From NCBI GenBank assembly GCA_003388555.1, contig QQVD01000042.1:62001-126000 (forward strand): a stretch of 64,000 bases of DNA. Reading direction: 5' to 3'. Numbering within the stretch: the stretch's first letter is position 1; the number at the start of each line of letters is the position of its first letter. The position numbers and the translations under genes were made by a program. Below the pieces are notes generated by a model, which ran no database searches, was not told the origin of the DNA, and saw only the letters and a list, made by a program, of their open reading frames with translations. Source of the DNA: Acidobacteriota bacterium. GTDB taxonomy: Bacteria > Acidobacteriota > Thermoanaerobaculia > Multivoradales > Multivoraceae. Of the stretch, positions 31,085-39,000 are shown in pieces.

Positions 31085-31612
31085 ATGGATCGTCCAGAAC
31101 TCACGAGAGCAGTCTCCGAGGCAGACTTCAAGGCGTGGTACTGGCTGAAGGCAGAACTCGTCGTGTTCTGCCGAACCGAGGGCCTACCTGCTAGCGGATC
31201 GAAGCGCCAGCTCGAGGCAACCATCTCCGCCTATCTCGCTTCGCGGGAACTCCCCAGTCGCGCGCGTCGACAGACGCGTGCCGCCGAGATGCCGAGCACC
31301 TTCACGCCAGAAACGATCATCGGCGATGGTTGGCGCTGCACGCAAGCGCTTCGCGGTTTCTTCGAATCACACCTTGGGAAGGGATTTCGCTTCAATGAGC
31401 CTCTGCGGAACTTCATCAGGTCTGGCTCGGGGCGCACTCTCGGCGAGGCGTTGGCACACTACCGGCGAAGTCTCGTCGCTGGGCCAAGGCCGATAGCAGG
31501 CCAGTTCGAATACAACAAGCATATGCGCGAGTACCGCAAGGCGAATCCAGGCAGTACCCACGCTGAGGCGGTCTCGGCATGGTGGGAGAAGCGCGGCAGG
31601 CCGCGCGCCTAA
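31085..31612 (+). CDS. SAP domain protein with DUF6434-like C-terminus
   Basis: The 175-residue protein has an N-terminal helical SAP-like segment, KAELVVFCRTEGLPASGSKRQLEATISAYL (about residues 15-45), typical of small DNA-binding domains. The C-terminal part, FTPETIIGDGWRCTQALRGFFESHLGKGFRFNEPLRNFIR and NKHMREYRKANPGS, matches the DUF6434 pattern. Such proteins are widespread, orphan and of unknown role. It starts at ATG 31085, 14 bp after the attC core, and is an intact single-gene cassette. Confidence 0.8.
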   Translation: MDRPELTRAVSEADFKAWYWLKAELVVFCRTEGLPASGSKRQLEATISAYLASRELPSRARRQTRAAEMPSTFTPETIIGDGWRCTQALRGFFESHLGKGFRFNEPLRNFIRSGSGRTLGEALAHYRRSLVAGPRPIAGQFEYNKHMREYRKANPGSTHAEAVSAWWEKRGRPRA

Positions 31613-31703
31613 ACAGTCGTTGAAGCGGACCGAATAGGCGTGAGCCAACTTGCATACGCAAGTCGCCGCCCTGCAGGGCCGCTGAGCCCGCAGTCCGTTG
31701 GGC
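31607..31703 (+). other. attC site
   Basis: R'' GCCTAAA (31607) overlaps the stop of the SAP gene. AACAGTCGTTGAAGCGGACC follows, then the central GAGCCAACTTGCATACGCAAG hairpin, GCAGGGCCGCTGAGCCCGCAGTCC and core GTTGGGC (31697-31703). It is 97 bp, with arms paired as expected. Confidence 0.8.
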
Positions 31704-31746
31704 GGCGAGCCCGAGATCGTTTCTCGACAGCGCCTCGGGTCGATTC

Positions 31747-31917
31747 ATGCACCGTGCGGAGGAACTGGATGAGATCCTCGCTTCGGTGTGCCTCACCGCG
31801 TTCGCAGACCTCTTCAATCTACCCGCTGCATTCGTGGCTCTACATGTGGTCGGCAGGCTGACCGCCCTTCAGCAACGGATCCGAAAACCAGCGGCTCCAG
31901 CCCCGAGCATCTTGTGA
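31747..31917 (+). CDS. 56-residue cassette protein, unknown function
   Basis: ATG 31747 opens MHRAEELDEILASVCLTAF, then ADLFNLPAAFVALHVVGRLTALQQRI and stops at TGA 31917. It looks helical and amphipathic, possibly one membrane-associated helix. It fits between the attC at 31697 and a truncated attC at 31923, so it is plausibly the gene of this cassette. No family is recognised. Confidence 0.45.
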   Translation: MHRAEELDEILASVCLTAFADLFNLPAAFVALHVVGRLTALQQRIRKPAAPAPSIL

Positions 31918-31922
31918 ACGCC

Positions 31923-31975
31923 GCCCGACGAGACGCCGCGGCGGACGCTGCATCGCACATTTTCGGTCGAGCTGG
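31923..31975 (+). other. truncated attC (5' half only)
   Basis: GCCCGAC (31923-31929) pairs with the cassette start GTTGGGCGGCG (31697) as an R'' box, followed by GAGACGCCGCGGCGGACGCTG as the L'' side. No matching GCCGCTGAG...GTT 3' arm follows; SNase-like coding sequence starts within 100 bp. The site has therefore lost its 3' half and is probably no longer a recombination site. Confidence 0.55.
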
Positions 31976-32035
31976 TAGCTTTCTGGCGCAGTGAACCCGT
32001 CTGTCTCAGCGACCCACGAGCCGAGGGAGAGCAGG

Positions 32036-32569
32036 ATGACGGCGATAGCTGTTCTTCATGCCGCCCTGATCGGGGTTCCCCTGCTGGCTCTGACAGCCGT
32101 GGCGCAAGAGGCGCCCGTGGCCGACCCGGCCGACCTGCTGCTGCTTGGCGAGGTCGTCTTCGAAGGCCGAGTCCGAGAGGTCGTTGGAGACGATTCGCTC
32201 GCTATCGAGCATCGCGGGCGAGAGGTCGTCGTCCAGCTTGCCCGGGTGGCGGTGCCTGACGATCCTGCCCTTCGAGAGGGATTGCGCGAGGCTCTGGCCA
32301 GGCAGGTTGGCCGTCTGGCGGAGGTACGCCTGGAAAGCGAGGCGACACCCCCGGCCAGGTCCTACGGTCGTGTCGTTGTGGGCGAGGACCTACGGCTTGG
32401 CTTCGTGGAGGCCGGTCTGCTGCTGTACTGTCCGGGGAGCAGGAAGGAGCTGGCTCTGGAGACCGCCGAGCAGCGGGCCGAGGCTCGAAGGCGGGGTTTC
32501 TGGGCGGCAGCCGGTCCGACAGCACGCGAGCGACTGTGCTCAGAGAAGGCGCTTCAACCAGGACGCTAG
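32036..32569 (+). CDS. secreted SNase-like (thermonuclease-fold) protein
   Basis: The 177-residue protein has a signal peptide (AIAVLHAALIGVPLLALTAVAQ). Its domain reads GEVVFEGRVREVVGDDSLAIEHRGREVVVQLARV, then REALARQVGRLAEVRL, YGRVVVGEDLRLGFVEAGLL and ALETAEQRAEARRRGFW, the order of staphylococcal-nuclease folds. Catalytic Arg/Glu positions are only partly matched, so nuclease activity is uncertain. ATG 32036 has GAGGGAG upstream; GTG 31991 is less likely. Confidence 0.8.
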   Translation: MTAIAVLHAALIGVPLLALTAVAQEAPVADPADLLLLGEVVFEGRVREVVGDDSLAIEHRGREVVVQLARVAVPDDPALREGLREALARQVGRLAEVRLESEATPPARSYGRVVVGEDLRLGFVEAGLLLYCPGSRKELALETAEQRAEARRRGFWAAAGPTARERLCSEKALQPGR

Positions 32570-32776
32570 GTTTTCGCTCCGGTCGGGCGTGAACGATGTC
32601 CGAAGCCACGGGTCCCGCGTCGTCTCGCTCGGCTTCCCAGCCGTCTTCCAAGGCTAGGACCTGCTGGCGTTTCAGTGGTGACGAGATGAAGAGCAGAGCT
32701 CTCAAAGGCCGCGCACCAGCCGCTTCGCGGCTCGCGCTTGCAGGTGGATCCAGATGTCGGGCGGTGGAGCACACCC

Positions 32777-33151
32777 ATGAGTGAACATCCTGTGTTGACG
32801 TTTGTCCGAGCCAAGGTCGCAGATGCCTCCCAGCCGTTCACCATCATCGCCGACCTCGAAGCGCAACCCGGGCGTGGTGACGCGGTGGCCGCGGCGATCG
32901 CTTCATCCGGAGCGATAGAGCTGACGCGGTCGGAGTCGGGGTGCGTCGCCTACGACGTCAGTCGTGACGTGGATGCGCCGGATCGCTTCGTTGCCTATGA
33001 GTGCTGGCGTGACCTGGCGGCGCTGGAGAGCCATCTGGCCACCCGCCACTTCGCGGCGGTGGGCGCGGCACTGGAAGGTCTGCTGGCCGGTGCGCCGAAG
33101 GTCCGGGTTCTCGTGCCGGCATCGGCGACGGGCGTTCCTGAGCGCGCCTGA
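32777..33151 (+). CDS. antibiotic biosynthesis monooxygenase (ABM) domain protein
   Basis: The 124-residue protein is an ABM/YgiN-type ferredoxin-like fold: FTIIADLEAQPGRGDAVAAAIA, SESGCVAYDVSRDVDAPDRFVAYECWRD, and LESHLATRHFAAVGAALEGLL. These small dimers act as quinol or polyketide monooxygenases, or have unknown roles. ATG 32777 is within the longer frame starting 32738. It lies in the fused 31.7-34.1 kb segment that lacks internal attC sites. Confidence 0.85.
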   Translation: MSEHPVLTFVRAKVADASQPFTIIADLEAQPGRGDAVAAAIASSGAIELTRSESGCVAYDVSRDVDAPDRFVAYECWRDLAALESHLATRHFAAVGAALEGLLAGAPKVRVLVPASATGVPERA

Positions 33152-33231
33152 CGGCAAAGGGCCGGCGAGAGAGCGGCGCGACGGTTTAGAGCCCCCTCTA
33201 ATCGCAGGAGCTGAAGGACGTCAGGAGTGTC

Positions 33232-33876
33232 ATGGGGCGAGAAGACTGGTACCGAAACACCGAGTGGTCCCCGGAGACCAGGGGGGCCTTCTGGGCGCGC
33301 CTGCATCGATCCCGATCGGAGTTCAGCAAGGCTCAGTATCTCCGGATCCAGGCGAGCTGCCTCGAGGGCGCCGGCCTCGCAGAGGAGGCGCTCGAGCTTC
33401 TCGAGTACATGTTCGATCACCATCCAGAGAAGAGCGAACTCGCCTCGGCTCTCCTCAGCCGTGCTACCGCTCTGGTGAGACTCGGTAGAGATCGTGAAGC
33501 CGTCGAAGCGTTCCGCGCCTCCTTGGAGGCCGAGCGCGGCTACCCGAATGCCCGCACGGAAGCCGCCCTCTCGTTCGGCGAGTTCGCGGTCCTCCGTGAC
33601 CTGGCCGAGCTCTACGAGGAGGTCGAAGTCGAGTTGAACGCCTTCGTCGCCTCGTTGCCCGTCCTCTTTCCCCTCCAGAGGTTCAAGATCCTGGCGATCG
33701 GGGCGGTCGTCGAGCACCATCAGGGCAACAGGTCGAAGGCAGAGGAGTTGGCGACCAACGCCCTCCGTGTCGCATCGCAGGACCAGTCGGGTCTTCGCTA
33801 CCACCCGAAGCTCGGTCTCGTTGGCGCAAGACAGTACGGGCTGCTCGAGAAGCTCGGCCAGCTGTCTGCTTCTTGA
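33232..33876 (+). CDS. tetratricopeptide-like protein (GREDWYRNTEW family)
   Basis: The 214-residue protein starts MGREDWYRNTEWSPETR. It is a series of helical TPR-like pairs such as QYLRIQASCLEGAGLAEEALELLEYM, ALVRLGRDREAVEAFRASLE and YEEVEVELNAFVASL. The N-terminal DWYRN motif is shared with a family of uncharacterised TPR proteins. It probably binds another protein. ATG 33232 follows GGAGTGTC, a modest ribosome-binding site. Confidence 0.75.
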   Translation: MGREDWYRNTEWSPETRGAFWARLHRSRSEFSKAQYLRIQASCLEGAGLAEEALELLEYMFDHHPEKSELASALLSRATALVRLGRDREAVEAFRASLEAERGYPNARTEAALSFGEFAVLRDLAELYEEVEVELNAFVASLPVLFPLQRFKILAIGAVVEHHQGNRSKAEELATNALRVASQDQSGLRYHPKLGLVGARQYGLLEKLGQLSAS

Positions 33877-34117
33877 TCGAGGCTCGAGCAGACGGTTTCA
33901 CGATGCCGAGAGCGCATGGCATCGGGTCGCGTCCACCCATCCGACTCCGTTCGACGTCGCCCTCTTGACGGTAGCGCTCGGCCGAGAGAACAGCCCGACG
34001 GAGATGGAGAAGAGGAGAGTCTTTGGCGCCAGTGGGTTCATTCGGCTGCGGCGCTGGGGCGCCGTTCTCACAGGAGTACGGCTCATCCGAGAGGATGCTC
34101 CCCGCCAGCTCGGTTGA
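33877..34117 (+). other. possible gene fragment before attC
   Basis: The frame FHDAESAWHRVASTHPTPF, TVALGRENSPTEMEKRRVF, GASGFIRLRRWGAVLT has a protein-like composition and no stop until 34117, but no start codon in good context. It could be the C-terminal part of a lost gene at the end of this cassette. Low confidence. Confidence 0.25.
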
Positions 34118-34121
34118 TGGC

Positions 34122-34259
34122 GTCTGACCTGACGAGTCGCTGCAGCCGTCGCTGCCCTCGGCGCGCCGGATTCAGGAGTGGTCCTTGGCGGCAAACCACT
34201 CGATGAACCCACGTAGTGCCGACGCGGCCAGCCGCGCTGAGCTCCGCAGGTCGTTCGGC
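34122..34259 (+). other. attC-like site with GTCTGAC R''
   Basis: R'' GTCTGAC (34122-34128) is followed by CTGACGAGTCGCTGCAGCCG. The 3' side GGCCAGCCGCGCTGAGCTCCGC leads to the core GTTCGGC (34253-34259). It is 138 bp. The 5' half resembles the start of 35990 (GTCTGACGAGACGCTGCGG). Confidence 0.6.
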
Positions 34260-34384
34260 AACAGCTAGCATTCGTGGAAGCACGGACCCTCCGGGCCGCC
34301 TGGTCGTGGATCGGGCTGCAGGCCGCGGCGCAGGAGTACGCTGCGGTTCGCACGATGGGATGGAACTGGAAGAGGTGGCTTCCG

Positions 34385-35086
34385 ATGGACGTTTCCGAGG
34401 TCCTCGCTCAGCTCGACGCTGAACGCGATGAGCGGGGAATCAGCAACTGGGAGAAGCTGGGCTCGGGCACCGCGGGCATGAGGAGCTACGGAATTGGGCT
34501 CACTCGTCTGCGCAAGCTGGCGAAGCGGATAGGGCGCAACCGGGAGCTCGCGCACGCGTTGTGGAAGACGGACGTCTACGAGGCCAGAGTGATCGCGCTT
34601 CTCGTCGACGACCCCGCGCGAGTGACTCGGGAGCAGGCCGAGACACAGGTCGAGGAGTTGGCCGGCGGCATGTTGGCCCACGTCTTTTCCTCCTGCGACG
34701 CAACGCTGGCGAAGACGTCCTTCGTGGTGGAGCTTGCCGATCAGTGGGTCAGAAGCGACGATCCCGTACGTCGCGAGTGCGGTTACGGGCTGCTCTATGA
34801 GGCGTCGAAGTTCTCTGGCAAGAAGGCGCCGAGCGGGGAGTTCTTCCTCGCCCATGTCGAGCGCATCGCGGAAACGATCGGGAAGGAGTCGGAGAAGGTC
34901 CGCCTGTCGATGGGCTCGGCGCTGATGGGGATCGGAAAGCGCAGCGCGGTTTTGAATCAGGCGGCTCTGGAGGTTGCAAGGGATGTCGGTCCGATCGAGT
35001 TCACCTCCGCCAGGGGCGAGTGCGAACCGTTCGACGTCGTGAAGCACCTGACCACCGAACGGCTGAAGGAGAAGCTGGGAGTGTAG
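34385..35086 (+). CDS. AlkD-family DNA alkylation repair (HEAT-repeat) protein
   Basis: The 233-residue protein begins MDVSEVLAQLDAERDERGISN and is built from HEAT-like helical pairs. It includes the AlkD features RSYGIGLTRLRKLAKRIGRNRELAHALWKTDVYEARVIALLV and SCDATLAKTSFVVELADQWVRSDDPVRRECGYGL. AlkD glycosylases remove bulky cationic alkyl bases without flipping. Key aromatic and Asp residues of the cleft are only partly traceable here. ATG 34385 is chosen over ATG 34354 and TTG starts further upstream. It is larger than average for a cassette. Confidence 0.8.
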   Translation: MDVSEVLAQLDAERDERGISNWEKLGSGTAGMRSYGIGLTRLRKLAKRIGRNRELAHALWKTDVYEARVIALLVDDPARVTREQAETQVEELAGGMLAHVFSSCDATLAKTSFVVELADQWVRSDDPVRRECGYGLLYEASKFSGKKAPSGEFFLAHVERIAETIGKESEKVRLSMGSALMGIGKRSAVLNQAALEVARDVGPIEFTSARGECEPFDVVKHLTTERLKEKLGV

Positions 35087-35162
35087 GTGTGTTTCCAGTG
35101 GCGACCGTGACCGAGGATGGCGAGATCGAGGCGGTGGTCGCGGCGTCGGCGAGTGGCACTTC

Positions 35163-35579
35163 ATGCGTCAGCTAGCGTTCGTGATCATCGCCTCGCTGCC
35201 CCTCGGTGTCGCTGCCGCGCAGGACGAGCAGCGCCTCGTCTTAGTGGCGAAGCTGGTCGAGTTCTCGGAGAACGCCGAGTGGTCTCATGCTGCCGACGGC
35301 TCATTCTCGACCTACCATCTCTCGAGGTTCGTCGTCGTTGTTCCAAGCCGCGTCTGCGGGAAGGAGCTCGTGGTCCTTCACTCGAGCATTCCGGACTCCG
35401 GCACACCTTGGCGCCAGATCGGCAAGTCCTTTGAGATGGCTCTGTCCGATGAGCGTGCAGCTGCGTTGCTAGAGGAGCAGCCTTCCGGGCCGACCAGGGT
35501 CTTCTATGGGACGACTTGGACCGAGATCCTCGGAGAGGTGGAGTCCGCTGAACCAGACTGTGGGGCCGAGGCGCCGTAG
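35163..35579 (+). CDS. secreted small protein, unknown function
   Basis: The 138-residue product has a signal peptide (LAFVIIASLPLGVAAAQ) and a beta-rich mature part (RLVLVAKLVEFSENAEWSHA, YHLSRFVVVVPSRVCGKELVVLHSSIP) with an FYGTTWTEI C-terminal strand. No family is recognised. A TAGCGTTC promoter-like element overlaps its first codons (CTAGCGTTC at about 35173), similar to CTAGCATTC at 34266. Confidence 0.55.
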   Translation: MRQLAFVIIASLPLGVAAAQDEQRLVLVAKLVEFSENAEWSHAADGSFSTYHLSRFVVVVPSRVCGKELVVLHSSIPDSGTPWRQIGKSFEMALSDERAAALLEEQPSGPTRVFYGTTWTEILGEVESAEPDCGAEAP

Positions 35580-35740
35580 GGCCTCGTGTCACGACAGTCA
35601 TCGATGGGCCGCATGGCGTCGTCTCCAGCGGCGTCGGCCTTCGCCTGGTTTGCAACGAAGGACCATTCACGGGCGTTGAGTACTGCTACTCTGCCTCCGC
35701 GCTGACTGCTCATTGATCGGCTGGCCAGCGGGAGTCCCAC

Positions 35741-35971
35741 GTGGCACAGGCCAAACCGACCGTCTTCGTGCTCTGGCATTCCTACCAGCGTGAGCCTTGT
35801 GGATGTGATGAGGCCAAGTGCCTCGGCGTTTTCAGCACCCGAGAGGCAGCGGAGCACTCGATCGCCCGTCTCAGTAGCCAACCAGGGTTTCGCGACCATC
35901 CCGAGGGTTTTGTCATCGACCCCTACGAGGTCGACCTGGAGCGTTGGCAGGATGGCTTCAGCTCGGCGTAG
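35741..35971 (+). CDS. DUF7336-like small protein
   Basis: The 76-residue protein from GTG 35741 contains VFVLWHSYQREPCGCDEAKCLGVFSTREAAEHSIARL and QPGFRDHPEGFVIDPYEVDLERWQDGF. This is the layout of small DUF7336-type proteins often found in cassettes: short, cytoplasmic, with an HxPxGFxIDxYE core. The insertion CGCDEAKC is unusual and may bind metal. Function unknown. Confidence 0.7.
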   Translation: MAQAKPTVFVLWHSYQREPCGCDEAKCLGVFSTREAAEHSIARLSSQPGFRDHPEGFVIDPYEVDLERWQDGFSSA

Positions 35972-35989
35972 TGGGGCGGGCAGCGCGCG

Positions 35990-36120
35990 GTCTGACGAGA
36001 CGCTGCGGCGGACTGGGTCACGGCCCGTTGCAAGTGGCCTTCGGTACCGGCTTGCTGTGAAACCCCGTGGTGCTTCGGGCCACCATCGGCGGAAGCCCTC
36101 CATCTGAGCCGCATGTCCGC
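35990..36120 (+). other. attC-like site, degenerate
   Basis: GTCTGAC (35990-35996) and GAGACGCTGCGGCGGACTGG make a credible 5' half. The 3' side (CCATCTGAGCCGCATGTCCGCC) is only weakly like the usual arm, with core-like GTCCGCC. The middle GGCCTTCGGTACCGGC can fold. Probably a decayed site. Confidence 0.4.
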
Positions 36121-36129
36121 CGAGTCCTC

Positions 36130-36720
36130 GTGAGCACGATGATGACGGTCGCCAGAGGCTTCGGGCTCATGGCGCTACTCGCCACCGCGGCCTGCACGCA
36201 GTCGTACTTCCCCGAGGCGACGTGGGGCCCCGATGGCGACGCGGATGAGTTCCGTCGGGAGTGGTATTCGAAACACCTCTCGGCTCTCCAAGAGCCCTCC
36301 CTCCAGGCGGTGGCGCGGGATCCGAGGGCCGAGGTCTACCGCTTCCTCTGGCTTCGATCGTTCGACCAGCCGGTAGCCCTTCGCGTCCACCTGAGTGGCC
36401 GAGCCAAGATCACGTAGAAGGCCAGCACCGGGGCCGGCGGCTACGATCCACGGGGTTGTCGCTGTCAGCGGGGCACGGAGCCTCGACCCCGACGAAGAAG
36501 CCGCCGTTCGCGAGAGCCTGGCCAAATGAGGTTCTGGCAGCTACCGACCGAAGAGACCGCTGGTGTCATTGGTATGGATGGCGCGCGATGGATCGTCGAG
36601 GGCGTGAAGGCGGGCCGCTATCATCTGGTCGATCGGTGGTCCCCCAAGGATGGAGCCGTGCGCGAGTTCGGCCTGTTGTTGGTGGGTCTGTCGGAGATCG
36701 ACAGCGAACCGATCTACTGA
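36130..36720 (+). pseudogene. lipoprotein gene with nonsense codon and two frameshifts
   Basis: GTG 36130 opens VSTMMTVARGFGLMALLATAAC, a lipobox start, then REWYSKHLSALQEPSLQAVARDP, RFLWLRSFDQPVALRVHLSGRAKIT and TAG (36415). KASTGAGGYDPRG continues in the same frame. VVAVSGARSLDPDEEAAVRESLAK follows in another frame, then FWQLPTEETAGVIGMDGARWIVEGV back in the first to 36720. It matches a family of uncharacterised lipoproteins whose intact members have all these segments collinear, so the lesions are certain from sequence. Decay or assembly error cannot be separated here. Confidence 0.75.
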
Positions 36721-36868
36721 CGCCGTCAGGATCTCGTAGAAGCCGTGCGCGAGACCTTCGGTGGAGCGCTGGAGCTCGAGCGGAGCGAGGTCTTGGCAAC
36801 CTTGGGCGATCAGTTCGGGCCAGGGCGCGGCTCAGCCTCCGTCGGCTGCCGCGCGAGGAGGTGAGCAC

Positions 36869-37621
36869 ATGGCCAGGTACTTCACGGCAGCCGAAGCCGG
36901 CGAAAGGTATGCGGCGTTCAGGCCGAAGGTCCATCATGTCGCCCTCCAGTGGCTCGAGGAGGCTGTTCCCGAAAGGCGATTCTCCCGTGCGCTCGACATC
37001 GCGTGTGGCACCGGCGATTCCACCGTGCCCCTGGCCGAGATCGCCGAGGAGGTTCTGGGCATCGATTCGTCAGAGGAGATGCTCCGCTTCGCGAGACGCC
37101 GGGGGTTGCACGTTCGGAGGGCGGACTACACGGAAGCGGCAGCACTCGGCACCTTCGATCTGATCTCGACCTGCATGGCGTTCCACTGGTTCGACGCCGA
37201 GGCTGCGATCTCGTCGTACAAGGCCGCTTCGGCCCCAGGCGCCGTTTGGCTGATCTACAACTTCGCGTTCGGTGGGCACTCGACCTCGGACGAGTTCAAC
37301 CGTTGGTTCCAGGACTTCTACCTCGAGAACTACCCCTCGCCGCCAAGAGGCAAGTCGAGCCGTGTCAGCCCCGGCACGGATCACGAGGTGGAGCTGTTGG
37401 CAGAGGGCAGTGGATGGCTGCCCGTGGAGCTCAGCAGAGAGGGCCTGTTTGGATACTTGTCGACACAGTCGAATCTGGAGGACCGGATCCGCCAGGGCGA
37501 AGCCCTCGAGGACCTGCGGGAAGTGATCATGGGTCACCTCGATGCCTTCGATCTCAGTGGGACCTTCAGGTACACCTATACGTACGAGATCCTCAGATGC
37601 GCGTGTGGGTCGAGGTCTTGA
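36869..37621 (+). CDS. class I SAM-dependent methyltransferase
   Basis: The 250-residue enzyme has motif I ALDIACGTGDSTVPLAEI, an acidic VLGIDSSEEML loop, and LISTCMAFHWFDAEA, a typical motif IV/V of small-molecule methyltransferases. ATG 36869 carries an AGGAGGTG Shine-Dalgarno 5 bases upstream, the strongest in this region. The acceptor substrate is unknown. The gene lies in array B, large for a cassette, with no clear attC immediately before it. Confidence 0.85.
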   Translation: MARYFTAAEAGERYAAFRPKVHHVALQWLEEAVPERRFSRALDIACGTGDSTVPLAEIAEEVLGIDSSEEMLRFARRRGLHVRRADYTEAAALGTFDLISTCMAFHWFDAEAAISSYKAASAPGAVWLIYNFAFGGHSTSDEFNRWFQDFYLENYPSPPRGKSSRVSPGTDHEVELLAEGSGWLPVELSREGLFGYLSTQSNLEDRIRQGEALEDLREVIMGHLDAFDLSGTFRYTYTYEILRCACGSRS

Positions 37622-37657
37622 CGCCCCGGCTGGAAACCAGATCGTTGGAGCTCGCCG

Positions 37658-37918
37658 ATGCGACCGCCCAAGCCAATCACCCTGGCAGCACTGGCCAGTA
37701 CCCTGCTCGGTCTGTTCTTCGCCTATGCCTTCTACATCCGCTACTGGCGGTGGAGGGACTGCATAGCAGCCGCCGAGTCTTCGTGCACGGAACCCGGCGC
37801 GTGGAACGCCACCACCGGTGGCGCGCTGTGGTCGGTGCCAGCGCTGTTCTTCTTCGCAGCGGCTGTGGTGTTGTGCGCGGTGAGAGTTTGGAGCAGGCGG
37901 AGGAGTAGCAAGGTCTAG
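37658..37918 (+). CDS. small two-helix membrane protein
   Basis: The 86-residue protein has two membrane helices, ITLAALASTLLGLFFAYAFY and ALWSVPALFFFAAAVVLCAV, joined by a loop with two cysteines (DCIAAAESSCTEPG). ATG 37658 follows TCGCCG with no clear Shine-Dalgarno. It is the last small gene of array B; its stop overlaps a possible R'' box at 37914. Family unknown. Confidence 0.55.
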   Translation: MRPPKPITLAALASTLLGLFFAYAFYIRYWRWRDCIAAAESSCTEPGAWNATTGGALWSVPALFFFAAAVVLCAVRVWSRRRSSKV

Positions 37919-38026
37919 CCTTCGCCAGGGAGGCTGGGCTTCTGCTGGGTTCGTGCGACAGATCGCTGCGCCGACGGCCGTGGTTTCTCACGTCACTGGC
38001 CGTGTCACCGAATCGAACTGTTGGGC
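37914..38026 (+). other. possible terminal attC/array-B right boundary
   Basis: GTCTAGC (37914-37920) could be R'', and the last core-like GTTGGGC is at 38020-38026. The intervening arms pair poorly. The segment TGCGACAGATCGC near 37966 also resembles part of the leader repeat (TGCGACCACAGATCGC in copy 3). After the core comes TGCGAG, as at the left edge of the array (26286-26298). Ambiguous. Confidence 0.35.
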
Positions 38027-38226
38027 TGCGAGTAGGCGGTGAGCGGGCGCGCCGCGTCGGTTTGGTGGCCCGGCGGTTCGCGAGCCAGCCTGGAAGTCCG
38101 CGGCCGGAGGAGGCCGACCGCAGCGGAGAGTGAACGAAGGGCGCGGCAAGCCTCGTGGGCCCGTGCGTCGTTCTCGAGAATGGACTCAGGAAGGCGAAAG
38201 GCGGGTCCGCGCTTGGAGGAGCAGTC

Positions 38227-39000
38227 GTGGGAGTGACACCGGAACAGATCGAGGAGTTCATCGCGGAGGGCTTCGTCCGCGTCGACGAGGCGTTTCCGGT
38301 GCGGGTGGCCGACGAGGCACTGAAGATCCTCTGGCGTGACACCGGGCTCGAGCGAGGGCGCCCGGAGTCGTGGACGCAGCCGGTGGTCTGGCTCGGCGAG
38401 TACGACGACGTTCCTTTCCGGGCTGCGGCGACGGCGCCGCGGCTGACCGCCGCGTTCGATGCGCTGGTGGGCGAGGGCAGGTGGATTTCGCGCTCGAGCC
38501 TGGGTGCGTTCCCGGTCCGCTTTCCGTCGGAGAGCTCGAGCGGTGACGACGGTTGGCACGTCGACGCGAGCTTCCCGGGGCAGGATCCGACCTCGTACTT
38601 CGACTGGAGGATCAACTACCTGTCGCGCGGTCGCGCGCTGCTCATGCTGTTCCTCTTCTCCGACGTCGGGCCCGACGATGCACCGACCCGTCTCCGCAGT
38701 GGCTCGCACCTCGACGTGGCGCGCCTGCTGCATGGCTACGGTGAAGACGGATTGAGCTTCAACCAGCTGGCCGCGGAGCTGCAGGCCTTGCCCGAGCGCC
38801 CGGAGACGATGGCGGTGGGCGGTCGGGGAACGGTCTACCTCTGCCACCCGTTCCTGGTGCACGCCGCGCAACGACATCGCGGTCGCAACCCCCGGTTCAT
38901 GGCGCAACCGGCTCTGCTCGCGAAGGGGTCGTTCGAGCTCGGTGGCCCCTCGCCGGTGGAGCGGGCGATCGCGCGGGGAATCGGAGCCGGCGCCGGGTGA
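38227..39000 (+). CDS. phytanoyl-CoA dioxygenase (PhyH) family protein
   Basis: The 257-residue protein begins at GTG 38227, six bases after GGAGGAG. The PhyH fold shows TPEQIEEFIAEGFVRVDEAFP at the N-terminus and the iron motif HVD in DGWHVDASFP. The distal His is in LVHAAQRHRGRNPRF, with a following Arg for 2-oxoglutarate. It would hydroxylate an unknown substrate using Fe(II), O2 and 2-oxoglutarate. It starts 200 bp after the array-B boundary in a region of intact stand-alone genes. Confidence 0.85.
   Translation: MGVTPEQIEEFIAEGFVRVDEAFPVRVADEALKILWRDTGLERGRPESWTQPVVWLGEYDDVPFRAAATAPRLTAAFDALVGEGRWISRSSLGAFPVRFPSESSSGDDGWHVDASFPGQDPTSYFDWRINYLSRGRALLMLFLFSDVGPDDAPTRLRSGSHLDVARLLHGYGEDGLSFNQLAAELQALPERPETMAVGGRGTVYLCHPFLVHAAQRHRGRNPRFMAQPALLAKGSFELGGPSPVERAIARGIGAGAG

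Larger units (their letters stand above)
26286..38026 (+). mobile_element. integron gene-cassette array B (no integrase in window)
   Basis: About 11.7 kb of small, mostly single genes are separated by attC or attC-like sites with R'' GCCCAAC/GCCTAAC/GTCCAAC and cores GTTAGGC/GTTGGGC/GTTGGGT. Each clear cassette begins with bases that pair with its own R'' box. The left edge is the leader core at 26286 and the last core-like GTTGGGC is at 38020-38026. The left half is regular. From about 30.3 kb onward cassettes are broken or fused and attC sites are degenerate. No tyrosine recombinase is encoded within the window. Confidence 0.75.
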
